A stretch of 48,344 bases of DNA from Deltaproteobacteria bacterium (GTDB lineage: Bacteria > Myxococcota_A > Polyangia > Polyangiales > Houyiibacteriaceae). The notes under the pieces are model-generated. The model searched no databases, had not been told where the DNA came from, and worked only from the letters and a program-made list of their open reading frames with translations. A program made the position numbers and the translations under genes. The stretch is from positions 1 through 48,344 of the forward strand of contig SHLP01000013.1 of NCBI GenBank assembly GCA_004283055.1, in the 5' to 3' direction. Within the stretch, counting starts at the first letter, position 1; every line of letters begins with the position of its first letter. Positions 1-8,095 of the stretch are shown piece by piece.

Positions 1-2
1 CT

Positions 3-2594
3 CCACAGAAGCATCCGGTCACCCTCGAAGACGAGATGAGGCGCTCGTACCTCGATTACGCGATGAGCGTGATCATCGGGCGAGCCATTCCGGACGTCAG
101 GGACGGCCTGAAGCCGGTCCACCGACGGATTCTCTACTCGATGCACGAGCAAAAGGTGCAGTGGAACGGAGCCTACCGAAAAAGCGCCCGCATCGTTGGT
201 GATGTCCTCGGCAAATACCATCCCCACGGGGATAGCGCGGTCTACGACGCTCTCGTGCGCATGGCGCAGGACTTTTCCATGCGTTACCCGCTCGTCGATG
301 GCCAGGGGAACTTCGGGTCCGTCGATGGCGATCCCGCCGCGGCGATGCGCTACACCGAGGTTCGGATGCACCGGCTCGCGTCGGAGCTCCTTGCCGATAT
401 CGAAAAGGAAACCGTAGACTTCGGTCCGAACTTCGACGACTCCGAAACTGAGCCGCTCGTCCTACCGAGCCGGATTCCAAACCTGCTCATCAACGGCTCA
501 GGCGGCATCGCCGTCGGGATGGCGACCAACATCCCGCCTCACAATCTTCGGGAAGTCGTCGATGCCACCGTTCGACTCATGAGCGACCCCGAGCTGACCG
601 TCGACGACCTGATGCAGGATGACGATGAGACGGGACGGCTCGGGGTGAAGGGCCCCGATTTCCCGACTGCGGGTTACATCTACGGCCGCGCGGGCATCCA
701 CCTCGGTTACCGAACCGGGCGAGGGCGCATCGTGATGCGGGCCCGCGCGAGCATCGAGCAGATCCCCGGCAAGGGGGACCGCGAGATGATCGTCATCACC
801 GAAATCCCATACCAGGTGAACAAAGCGGAGCTCCTCAAGAAGGTGGCGGACCTGGTCCGCGACAAGCGGCTCGAGGGCATCAGCGACATCCGCGACGAAT
901 CGGACCGCGACGGACTTCGAGTGGTCATCGAGCTCAAGCGCGACGCGCACGGCGAAATCGTCCTCAACAAGCTCTACCAGATGACCGCGCTTCAGAGCAC
1001 GTTTGGATATAACTGCCTGGCCATCGTGGGGCAGCGTCCCGAAGTCCTCGATCTACGCTCGGCGCTTCTTCGCTTCATCGACCACCGGCGTGAGGTCGTC
1101 GTTCGTCGGACGCGGTACGACCTTCGCCAGGCCAAAGCTCAGCGGGAGCTCATCGAAGGCCTGGGGATGGCGGTCACCGACATCGACCTCGTGGTCAACA
1201 CCATCCGCTCTTCGAACGACCCGGAGGAGGCGCGCGCGCGCTTGATGAAGCTGCCGCTTACGGGCCTCGAAGAGTTCGTCAAGCGCGCAGGCCGCCCCGA
1301 GGCGGAAATCCAAGCGGCCAAGCAACGAGGCGAGTACCTGCTCTCCGAAAGACAAGCGAAGGCCATCCTCGAGATGCGGCTCTCGCGATTGACCGGTCTC
1401 GAGCGCGAGAAGTTGGCCACGGAGTACGGGAGCCTCTGCGACTTGATCGGCGAGCTCGAGGCTATCTTGGCAAGCAAGAAGCTGCTCGACGAGGTCATCG
1501 TCAAGGAGCTCGGCGAAATCCGGGAGCGCTTTGGTGACGCTCGGCGGACCGAGATCGTCGAGGCGGAAGGAGACATTTCGATCGAGGACCTCGTCCCAGA
1601 CGAGGAAGTGGTCGTCACAGTCTCGCACGCCGGCTACGTGAAGCGCGTTCCACTGAGCGAATACCGGGCGCAGGGCCGTGGAGGCAAGGGCCTTCGCGCG
1701 ATGGACACTCGCGACCAGGATTTCGTGAGCTGGGTCTTCGTCGTCAACGCCCACGCAAACGTTCTGTTCTTGAGCGACAAGGGCAAAGCATACCTCAAGA
1801 AGGTGTATCAGATCCCAGAAGCGAGCCGCGCGGCGAGGGGAAGGGCGGTCGTGAATCTCGTGGGCATGGAGCCCGATGAGCGTGTCGCCGCGATTCTTCC
1901 GATTCGCGAGTTCGTCGATGAGGGCTACCTCTTGACCTGCACGCGAAAAGGCCGGGTCAAGCGAACCAGTCTGAGCGCCTACGCGAACATTCGTCAGACC
2001 GGCATCATCGGTGTGGCCATTGGCGAGGGCGATGCGCTATTGGCCGCCCGAATCGTGACACCCGCCCAGCACGTTCTCATCGGCACGTCGCACGGGATGA
2101 GCATTCGCTTCGCCATCGAAGACGTACGCGCGATGGGCCGTGACTCGATGGGTGTCAAAGGGGTCGACCTTCGCGAGGACGACTTTGTCATCGGCATGGA
2201 CATCATCGAGGAGGAGAGCGAGCAACAGGTACTCACCGTGAGTGCCAACGGCTATGGCAAACGCACCAGGGTCGCGGAATGGCGCACTCAGAACCGGGGA
2301 GGCAAAGGCATCATCGCGATGGACACCTCCGCGCGAAACGGCGCCTTGGTGAAGCTTCGCCTCGTGTCTCCCGAGGATCAGCTCATGGTCATCACAAACG
2401 GCGGACAGGTCATTCGTACGCGGGTGAGCGAGATCCGTGAAACCGGCCGCAACACGCAAGGAGTTCGCGTGATCCGCCTTCGAGACGGGGAGCAGGTCGT
2501 GGACGTCGAGCCCGTGGCCGAAGGCGAGGAGGGCGACGAGGAGGTCGACGAAGTACTCGGCGCAGAAGAACCCCAGGAACCCCAGGGGAATTAG
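3..2594 (+). CDS. gyrA: DNA gyrase subunit A, 5'-truncated by window edge
   Basis: Breakage-rejoining subunit of DNA gyrase, the type II topoisomerase that introduces negative supercoils. The reading frame is open to the left edge: codons before the first ATG (36) are in frame and look like the usual GyrA N-terminus, so the true start lies upstream. Counting from that ATG, the catalytic tyrosine is Tyr106 in the AAMRYTE motif (codon 351-353). The quinolone-pocket segment GDSAVYD keeps the drug-sensitive Ser and Asp. The GyrA box, which separates GyrA from ParC, is Q-G-R-G-G-K-G at 1671-1691, with Gly in place of the usual second-position Arg. A second Gly-rich repeat (NRGGKG) and an acidic C-terminal tail follow. 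A terminator-like hairpin lies downstream. Confidence 0.96.
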   Translation, partial: PQKHPVTLEDEMRRSYLDYAMSVIIGRAIPDVRDGLKPVHRRILYSMHEQKVQWNGAYRKSARIVGDVLGKYHPHGDSAVYDALVRMAQDFSMRYPLVDGQGNFGSVDGDPAAAMRYTEVRMHRLASELLADIEKETVDFGPNFDDSETEPLVLPSRIPNLLINGSGGIAVGMATNIPPHNLREVVDATVRLMSDPELTVDDLMQDDDETGRLGVKGPDFPTAGYIYGRAGIHLGYRTGRGRIVMRARASIEQIPGKGDREMIVITEIPYQVNKAELLKKVADLVRDKRLEGISDIRDESDRDGLRVVIELKRDAHGEIVLNKLYQMTALQSTFGYNCLAIVGQRPEVLDLRSALLRFIDHRREVVVRRTRYDLRQAKAQRELIEGLGMAVTDIDLVVNTIRSSNDPEEARARLMKLPLTGLEEFVKRAGRPEAEIQAAKQRGEYLLSERQAKAILEMRLSRLTGLEREKLATEYGSLCDLIGELEAILASKKLLDEVIVKELGEIRERFGDARRTEIVEAEGDISIEDLVPDEEVVVTVSHAGYVKRVPLSEYRAQGRGGKGLRAMDTRDQDFVSWVFVVNAHANVLFLSDKGKAYLKKVYQIPEASRAARGRAVVNLVGMEPDERVAAILPIREFVDEGYLLTCTRKGRVKRTSLSAYANIRQTGIIGVAIGEGDALLAARIVTPAQHVLIGTSHGMSIRFAIEDVRAMGRDSMGVKGVDLREDDFVIGMDIIEEESEQQVLTVSANGYGKRTRVAEWRTQNRGGKGIIAMDTSARNGALVKLRLVSPEDQLMVITNGGQVIRTRVSEIRETGRNTQGVRVIRLRDGEQVVDVEPVAEGEEGDEEVDEVLGAEEPQEPQGN

Positions 2595-2632
2595 ACCCAG
2601 CCCGACTGGAAATGTGTAATCCCTAGAACAAC

Positions 2633-2657
2633 ACGCTATCCTTGTGGGAGCGTTTTT
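2633..2657 (+). terminator. Probable rho-independent terminator after gyrA
   Basis: ACGCT (2633-2637) pairs with AGCGT (2649-2653). After a bulged A, TCC pairs with GGG (one wobble), leaving loop TTGT. A run of five T (2653-2657) follows. It lies 39 bases past the gyrA stop and just before the Hsp70 gene. An outer TCCCTA/TAGGGA inverted repeat (2620-2625 and 2657-2662) flanks it. The stem is short, so strength is uncertain. Confidence 0.5.
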
Positions 2658-2686
2658 AGGGACTCATTTGCGAGGGGTAGGGGAGT

Positions 2687-4852
2687 GTGAGTAGCGGACC
2701 CGTCATCGGGATCGACCTAGGTACGACCAACTCTGTGGTGGCCGTCGCGGACCCGCAAGGAGCGCGGGTTCTCGCAGATGGCGACGGCGTGACGTTGACC
2801 CCGTCGGTCGTTTCCTTTCATCCAAGCGGCGATGTCTTGGTCGGCGCGTCTGCAAAGGAGCGGCGCCTGCTCGATGCCAAGAACACCGTCTACTCGGTCA
2901 AGAGGCTGATCGGCCGGCCCTTCAGCAGCTACGAGGTCAAGCATGCGCAAGAGCGGTTCGCGTTCGAGCTCTCAGAAGGACCGAGCGGAGGTGTGCTGGT
3001 TGCCGCGCGCGGAGAGACGTACACGCTCAGCGAGATCAGCGCATTTGTCCTTCGGCATGTTCGGAAGGTAGCCGAACAGGCCTTGGGCGAAGAGTGCGGC
3101 AGGGCGGTTGTCACCGTGCCGGCCAATTTCAACGAGCTGCAACGAAGTGCAACCAAAGCGGCCGGACGCGTGGCCGGTCTCGACGTGCTTCGCATCGTAA
3201 ACGAGCCTACCGCCGCCGCGCTTGCGTATGGTTACAACAAGACGTCGACGGAACGGGTGGCGGTCTACGATTTTGGTGGCGGCACCTTCGACATCACCAT
3301 TCTCCAGCTTGCCGGAGACGTGTTTGAAGTGCTCGCAACGGCCGGCGACACGTTCCTCGGCGGCGATGACGTCGATACGGTAATCGCGGACCACATGATC
3401 GGGCGTTTCCTCGAAGCGCATCGCTACGACGTGCGTCAGGACGTCCAAGCCTATGAGCGGCTGAGGGCGGCGGCCGAGTGGGCGAAGGTCCAGCTTTCGA
3501 ACAAGCCCGACATCCAGCTCTGCGTCGAGGAGCTGGCCTACGGCGACGGTGGTGCAGCGCTCAACCTGGACTATGCGCTGACGCGGCAGCAGCTCGAGCA
3601 CATGAGTCAGCCTCTCATCGCTCGGACCTTCGACGTCTGTGAAGACGCGATGAAGGCAGCAGGCCTGCGTCCGACTCAGCTCGACAACGTCATTTTGGTT
3701 GGTGGCTCGACGCGCATTCCTCTGCTTCAGCGAATGGTCGCCGAGTACTTCGGTCGTGAGCCTCAGGTGGATATCGATCCGGACCTGGTCGTTGCGCAGG
3801 GCGCGGCGCTCCACGCGCGGTCGCTCTCGGTCCCAGCTCGCAAAGCGCCGTTCGCAAAGGTCTCACTCAAGAAGGTCGCTCAATCGAGCGGCGCCGCGGG
3901 TGGTGGCGATCTAGACGACGAGGTCACCAACGTCGGAGACCGCCCCCCGCTTCCGCCCCTTCCACCGCCGCCGGTTGTGCGGGCGGCGCGAAAGGCAACC
4001 CTGCCCGGGCAGGCGCCGCCGCCTCCTCCGCCGATGTCCCTCGATTCCGTGGCGGACGAGCTCGCCGACGACGACCTTCTCGACGCACCGACGCGTACTC
4101 GCGAGCCGAGTTACGCCGAACAGCCCACGCGCGGTGGTGCGCTGGATTTCCAGCCCTCGAGCACCGAGGATGCCTCCGGGCTCCTCATGCAGATCGGACG
4201 CCAGGCCGAGGAGGGGCTCGAAAGCCCGGACCAAGAGCGCTCATCGCTGATGATGGAGCTTGGAGAGGATGCGTTTGGCCACGACTCGGTCCCGGCCGAC
4301 GACGTGTCGCACGTCGACGTGGACCTCGACCTCGGGAGCCAGGCGCCAGCGGTGCTTCGCGCTGCGCTCGACGAGGAAGTCGACACGGTCACGGGTGCGA
4401 TTGCCGTAGTTCCACCACCAGAAACAGTGCCGCAGGCGCCGCTCCTGCTGGATGTCACGCCGCTGTCGCTCGGCGTCGAAACCGTCGACGGCTACTGCGA
4501 GCGCATCATCCGCCGCAACTCCGCGATTCCCGCCGGCCAAACCAAGATGTTTACGACCGCCCGCGATCGGCAGGAGACGGTCGTCGTTCGAATCTGTCAG
4601 GGCGAGGACCGCAGGGTCGCTGAAAACCAGCTCCTCGGGGAAGTCGTGCTCGACGGGCTGCGCCCAGCGGCTCGCGGCAAGGTTCAAATCGCGGTTCGCT
4701 TCATGATCGACGCGGACGGCACGCTCCAGGTCAGGGCGCAAGACGTTGGAACCGGCCAGCAGCAACAGATTGCCATCAAGCTCATCGGTGAGCTGCCCGA
4801 AGAGCAAATCACGGAGCTTCGCGAGCGCCACGAGGCGAAGCTCGGAGGCTGA
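2687..4852 (+). CDS. Hsp70 (DnaK-like) chaperone with long linker and no lid
   Basis: Hsp70-family ATPase of 721 residues. The nucleotide-binding domain spans about residues 5-378 and has all phosphate and adenosine motifs: GIDLGTTNS near 8, DFGGGTFD near 195, and LVGGSTRIP near 337. In ordinary DnaK the LLLDVTPLSLG start of the substrate-binding beta-domain follows almost directly. Here it begins near residue 585, after about 205 residues rich in Pro, Asp and Glu. The beta-domain ends near residue 700, and only a stub of the alpha-helical lid remains (ordinary DnaK is about 640 residues with a full lid). The start is GTG, in a G-rich purine stretch. A J-domain gene follows after 3 bases, so the two probably work as a dedicated pair. 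It is not the housekeeping DnaK by architecture. Confidence 0.9.
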   Translation: MSSGPVIGIDLGTTNSVVAVADPQGARVLADGDGVTLTPSVVSFHPSGDVLVGASAKERRLLDAKNTVYSVKRLIGRPFSSYEVKHAQERFAFELSEGPSGGVLVAARGETYTLSEISAFVLRHVRKVAEQALGEECGRAVVTVPANFNELQRSATKAAGRVAGLDVLRIVNEPTAAALAYGYNKTSTERVAVYDFGGGTFDITILQLAGDVFEVLATAGDTFLGGDDVDTVIADHMIGRFLEAHRYDVRQDVQAYERLRAAAEWAKVQLSNKPDIQLCVEELAYGDGGAALNLDYALTRQQLEHMSQPLIARTFDVCEDAMKAAGLRPTQLDNVILVGGSTRIPLLQRMVAEYFGREPQVDIDPDLVVAQGAALHARSLSVPARKAPFAKVSLKKVAQSSGAAGGGDLDDEVTNVGDRPPLPPLPPPPVVRAARKATLPGQAPPPPPPMSLDSVADELADDDLLDAPTRTREPSYAEQPTRGGALDFQPSSTEDASGLLMQIGRQAEEGLESPDQERSSLMMELGEDAFGHDSVPADDVSHVDVDLDLGSQAPAVLRAALDEEVDTVTGAIAVVPPPETVPQAPLLLDVTPLSLGVETVDGYCERIIRRNSAIPAGQTKMFTTARDRQETVVVRICQGEDRRVAENQLLGEVVLDGLRPAARGKVQIAVRFMIDADGTLQVRAQDVGTGQQQQIAIKLIGELPEEQITELRERHEAKLGG

Positions 4853-4855
4853 GCC

Positions 4856-5338
4856 ATGTCGAACGCCGCAGATCGTTTCGACTACTACCAAGTCCTCGAG
4901 GTCACCCCCGTTGCGAGCGCGGACGAGATTCGAACCGCCTTTCATCGTTTTGCGCGGGAGCATCACCCGGACAACTTCGTCGGCTCGCCCGAGGAAGCTG
5001 CGCGACACACGGAGCTCTACCGGCTGGGTAGCGAGGCGTATCGCATCCTCCTCGATCCGATGAAGCGCAAGATCTACAACGAAGGCCTCGCGAAGGGCGT
5101 GCTTCGCTATTCTGAGGATCGCGCCGAGGAGAAGCGCCGAACGATCCGAGCGCCTGGCGGTGTCGCCTTGCGCTCCAGCAAGGCGCGGACGTTCTTCACG
5201 CGGGCGCATCGAGCGATCGAGGCGGAGGACTGGGCTCAGGCCAAGCTCAACCTCAAGATGGCCATTCAGAACGAGCCCGACAACGAGGACCTAAAAGCAA
5301 AGCTCGAGGAAGTTCTCCAACGGATGAAGTCGGGCTAG
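4856..5338 (+). CDS. Small J-domain (DnaJ-like) co-chaperone
   Basis: A 160-residue protein with an N-terminal J domain (about 8-75) holding the essential HPD tripeptide at residues 37-39, which stimulates Hsp70 ATPase. The Gly/Phe region, zinc fingers and client-binding domains of true DnaJ are absent. The C-terminal ~55 residues are helical and resemble one TPR-like hairpin (AIEAEDWAQAKLNLKMA). The start is ATG with GGAGG inside the end of the preceding Hsp70 gene, and the gap is 3 bases, so translation is likely coupled. The obvious partner is that upstream Hsp70. The client is unknown. Confidence 0.88.
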   Translation: MSNAADRFDYYQVLEVTPVASADEIRTAFHRFAREHHPDNFVGSPEEAARHTELYRLGSEAYRILLDPMKRKIYNEGLAKGVLRYSEDRAEEKRRTIRAPGGVALRSSKARTFFTRAHRAIEAEDWAQAKLNLKMAIQNEPDNEDLKAKLEEVLQRMKSG

Positions 5339-5343
5339 TGTGG

Positions 5344-5367
5344 TAGCCCGGAACGATTTCCGGGCTA
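5344..5367 (+). other. Perfect 10-bp hairpin between the J-domain gene and hisB
   Basis: TAGCCCGGAA (5344-5353), loop CGAT, and TTCCGGGCTA (5358-5367) form a flawless GC-rich hairpin 5 bases after the J-protein stop and 13 bases before hisB. No T-run follows, so it is not a classical intrinsic terminator. It may act as an mRNA 3'-end stabiliser, a processing site, a Rho-aided terminator or a translational control element for hisB. Confidence 0.6.
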
Positions 5368-5380
5368 TGGTAGCGTCGTC

Positions 5381-5974
5381 ATGGGACGAACAGCGACGAT
5401 AGAGCGTCGAACCAAGGAGACGGACATCCGTGTGGTGCTCGATCTCGACGGCAGCGGCAGCTACCAAGTGGAGACTCCGATCGGGTTTCTCACGCACATG
5501 GTGGAACAGCTCGCCAAGCACGGGCTGTTCGACCTCGAGGTGCGCGCCGTCGGCGATACGCACATTGACGGGCACCACACGACAGAAGACCTGGCCATCG
5601 CGCTCGGACAGGCGTTTGCCATCGCGCTGGACGAAAAGGCCGGCATTCGGCGTTTCGGTTCTGCGACCTTGCCAATGGATGAAGCCTGCGTCACTTGCGC
5701 GCTGGATTTGTCCGGTCGGCCTTACTTCGTCTGGGCTGTCACGCTTCCGAAGGCAAAGGTCGGCGACTTCGACGCCGAGCTTGCCGAGGTGTTTTTCGAG
5801 GGGTTTGCGCGCGGCAGCCAGTGCAACCTGCATATGCGCCAACACGCGGGCGAGAACCTCCACCACGTGATCGAAATCAGCTTCAAGGCTTTTGCGCGCG
5901 CGCTTCGGGAGGCGACCGAAATCGACCCTCGAGTCGTCGGTGTGCCTTCGACCAAGGGCACGTTGACCGAATGA
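5381..5974 (+). CDS. hisB: Imidazoleglycerol-phosphate dehydratase
   Basis: Cytosolic enzyme that dehydrates imidazole-glycerol phosphate to imidazole-acetol phosphate in histidine biosynthesis. Its 197 residues match the monofunctional dehydratase; there is no fused histidinol-phosphatase domain as in E. coli. The two manganese-binding signatures are present: HHTTED at 65-70, and a second HH-x-x-E (ENLHHVIEISFKAF) near the C-terminus. The start is ATG, 42 bases after the J-protein gene and just behind a perfect hairpin. Its TGA overlaps the ATG of hisH (ATGA), so it leads a coupled hisB-hisH-hisA-hisF run. Confidence 0.95.
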   Translation: MGRTATIERRTKETDIRVVLDLDGSGSYQVETPIGFLTHMVEQLAKHGLFDLEVRAVGDTHIDGHHTTEDLAIALGQAFAIALDEKAGIRRFGSATLPMDEACVTCALDLSGRPYFVWAVTLPKAKVGDFDAELAEVFFEGFARGSQCNLHMRQHAGENLHHVIEISFKAFARALREATEIDPRVVGVPSTKGTLTE

Positions 5975-6600
5975 CGACAGGCCGCGTAGCGATTGTCGAT
6001 CTAGGCCTCGGTAACTTGCACAGCGTGGCCAAGGCCTTCGAGCGTGCTGGCGCCAATGCCGAGCTGAGCGCGGATCCAGACGTCTTTTTGCGAGCCGATC
6101 GCCTCGTGATGCCAGGGCAGGGCGCCTTCAAGGAGTGCGCCCATGCGCTGGCGGGAGAGCTGGGCGAGGCGGTCCGCGCCTGGATCGACAGCGGTCGCCC
6201 ATACCTCGGTATTTGCCTCGGGATGCAGGCCTTGTTCGACGAGAGCGAAGAGGCGCCAGGGGAAAAGGGGCTCGGCATCTTCCCGGGAACCGTCAAGCGC
6301 TTCGCGACCGACTTGCGCGACCCCCGAGGTGTAAGGCTCAAGGTGCCGCACATCGGATGGAACCAGATCGAAAGCCGGCACCCAGTCTTCGAAAACGAGG
6401 AATGGTACTACTTCGTGCACAGCTACTACTGCGTGCCGGCTGAAGAGGGCCTCGTGGTCGCGACGACCGACTACGGTGGACCTTTCTGTTCGGCCATCGC
6501 ACGAGACAACGTTCTGGCGTGCCAGTTCCATCCTGAAAAGAGCCAGCACGCCGGCGCCCGTCTGATTGGACATTTCCTGGGAGACCTGGCGTGGAATTGA
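5971..6600 (+). CDS. hisH: Imidazole glycerol phosphate synthase, glutaminase subunit
   Basis: Class I glutamine amidotransferase of 209 residues that releases ammonia from glutamine and channels it to HisF. The catalytic triad is visible: Cys82 in GICLGMQ, and His187 and Glu189 in FHPEKS. The frame stays open far upstream inside hisB, but the ATG at 5971 is chosen. It overlaps the hisB stop as ATGA and places the typical AIVDLGLGNLHSV start at the N-terminus. The 3' end overlaps the GTG start of hisA by 10 bases. Confidence 0.95.
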   Translation: MTTGRVAIVDLGLGNLHSVAKAFERAGANAELSADPDVFLRADRLVMPGQGAFKECAHALAGELGEAVRAWIDSGRPYLGICLGMQALFDESEEAPGEKGLGIFPGTVKRFATDLRDPRGVRLKVPHIGWNQIESRHPVFENEEWYYFVHSYYCVPAEEGLVVATTDYGGPFCSAIARDNVLACQFHPEKSQHAGARLIGHFLGDLAWN

Positions 6601-7310
6601 TTCCGGCGATCGATTTGCTCGACGGCAAGGTCGTCCGCCTGCACCAGGGGAAGTACGATCAGGTGACCGTCTACGACGACGATCCCGTCGCCATGGCCAG
6701 GCGTTTCGAAGGTCAGGGCGCCGAGCGGCTTCACGTCGTCGATCTCGAAGGGGCGCGTCGCGGTCAGCCCGCGCACGTTCCCACCATCGAGGGGATCCTT
6801 CGCGAGACTAAGCTTCAGGTTCAGGTGGGTGGCGGCGTTCGCAACGAGGATATCGCGGCCCAATGGATGGGTGCGGGCGCTGCGCGCGTCGTCCTTGGTA
6901 CGGTGGTCGTCAAGGAACCAGACATCGCGCGGGCGATCTGCGATCGCTATCCCCGGGGAGTCGTGATGGCGCTCGATGCCCGCGACGGAAAAATCGCCGT
7001 CGAGGGTTGGCAGGAGCAAAGCGCGCAGGACGTCACGGAGCTGGCGAAGCAAGTCGATGGATGGAATATCGGCGCCATCCTGTTTACCAACATCCACAGG
7101 GACGGCACCCGGGAGGGGCCGGACGTCGAAGCCACGGCCCGCTTGCAGTCTCAGGTCCAGACGACCGTGATCGCCTCGGGCGGCATTGGCTCGCTCGACG
7201 ATCTTCGTGCTCTTCGTGCCGCGGGTGTTCGTTCGTCGGTTTGCGGGCGAGCGCTGTATTCGGGGGCCTTCAGCCTGCCCGAAGCCTTCGCTGCGCTCGA
7301 GGAGTCCTGA
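6591..7310 (+). CDS. hisA: ProFAR isomerase (HisA)
   Basis: 1-(5-phosphoribosyl)-5-[(5-phosphoribosylamino)methylideneamino]imidazole-4-carboxamide isomerase, a (beta/alpha)8 barrel catalysing the Amadori rearrangement before HisH/HisF. It has 239 residues, normal for the family. Asp8 (PAIDL) and the Asp of the RDG motif near residue 171 are the expected catalytic acids. The phosphate-binding glycines QVGGGVR and ASGGIGS are present. The start is GTG inside the end of hisH, with GGGAG 7 bases upstream. Its stop shares one base with the hisF ATG (TGATG), a tight translational coupling. Confidence 0.95.
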   Translation: MELIPAIDLLDGKVVRLHQGKYDQVTVYDDDPVAMARRFEGQGAERLHVVDLEGARRGQPAHVPTIEGILRETKLQVQVGGGVRNEDIAAQWMGAGAARVVLGTVVVKEPDIARAICDRYPRGVVMALDARDGKIAVEGWQEQSAQDVTELAKQVDGWNIGAILFTNIHRDGTREGPDVEATARLQSQVQTTVIASGGIGSLDDLRALRAAGVRSSVCGRALYSGAFSLPEAFAALEES

Positions 7311-8086
7311 TGCTGGCTAAGCGAATCATCCCCTGTCTCGACGTCAAAGAAGGACGCGTCGTCAAGGGCATCAACTTCGTTGGGCTTCGAGACGCAGGCG
7401 ATCCGGTCGAATCGGCGCAGCGGTACAGCGCTGGCGGGGCGGACGAGATCACCTTCCTGGACATCACGGCATCGCACGAGAACCGTCGGACTCTTTTCGA
7501 CCTGGTCGACCGCACCGCGTCTACCGTTGCCGTTCCTCTCACGGTCGGCGGCGGCGTGCGAGAGCGCCGTGATGTGAGTGAGCTCCTCCACGCTGGCGCC
7601 GACAAAGTCTCCATCAACAGCGCTGCCGTATCGAACCCGGACTTCATCAAAGAGATGGCTGAGGCGTACGGCTCGCAGGCGATTGTGGTGGCGATCGACG
7701 CAAAGCGGGTTCCCGGGCAAACCGAGAACTGGACGGTCTATACGCACGGGGGAAGGCGGGACACGGGTCTTGATGCGATCGCCTGGGCCCGGAAGATGGC
7801 TGACTACGGCGCTGGAGAAATCCTTCTGACCAGCATGGACCGCGACGGGACCCAGGATGGCTATGATTTGCTGTTAACTCGCACAGTTGTGGACGCAATC
7901 TCGATTCCGGTTGTAGCTTCCGGGGGTGTGGGGACCCTGCGGCACGTGCACGAAGGTTTGGCGGCGGGAGGAGCGGATGCGGCGCTTGCGGCTTCAATCT
8001 TTCACGACGGTCACTACACTGTGGCGGAGGTCAAGGAGTACTTGCTCGACCATGGGGTCTGTGTGCGCCCGCCTGAGCGGGATTGA
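7310..8086 (+). CDS. hisF: Imidazole glycerol phosphate synthase, cyclase subunit
   Basis: Cyclase partner of HisH: it uses channelled ammonia to form imidazole-glycerol phosphate and AICAR. It has 258 residues. The catalytic aspartates are Asp11 (IPCLDVK) and Asp130 (VAIDAKR), and phosphate loops VGGGV and ASGGVG are present. The open frame extends upstream through hisA, but the ATG at 7310 gives the standard N-terminus and overlaps the hisA stop by one base, with GAGGAG 5 bases upstream. No hisI, hisE, hisG or hisD follows, so the rest of the pathway must be elsewhere. Confidence 0.95.
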   Translation: MLAKRIIPCLDVKEGRVVKGINFVGLRDAGDPVESAQRYSAGGADEITFLDITASHENRRTLFDLVDRTASTVAVPLTVGGGVRERRDVSELLHAGADKVSINSAAVSNPDFIKEMAEAYGSQAIVVAIDAKRVPGQTENWTVYTHGGRRDTGLDAIAWARKMADYGAGEILLTSMDRDGTQDGYDLLLTRTVVDAISIPVVASGGVGTLRHVHEGLAAGGADAALAASIFHDGHYTVAEVKEYLLDHGVCVRPPERD

Positions 8087-8095
8087 GGGGTAGCG

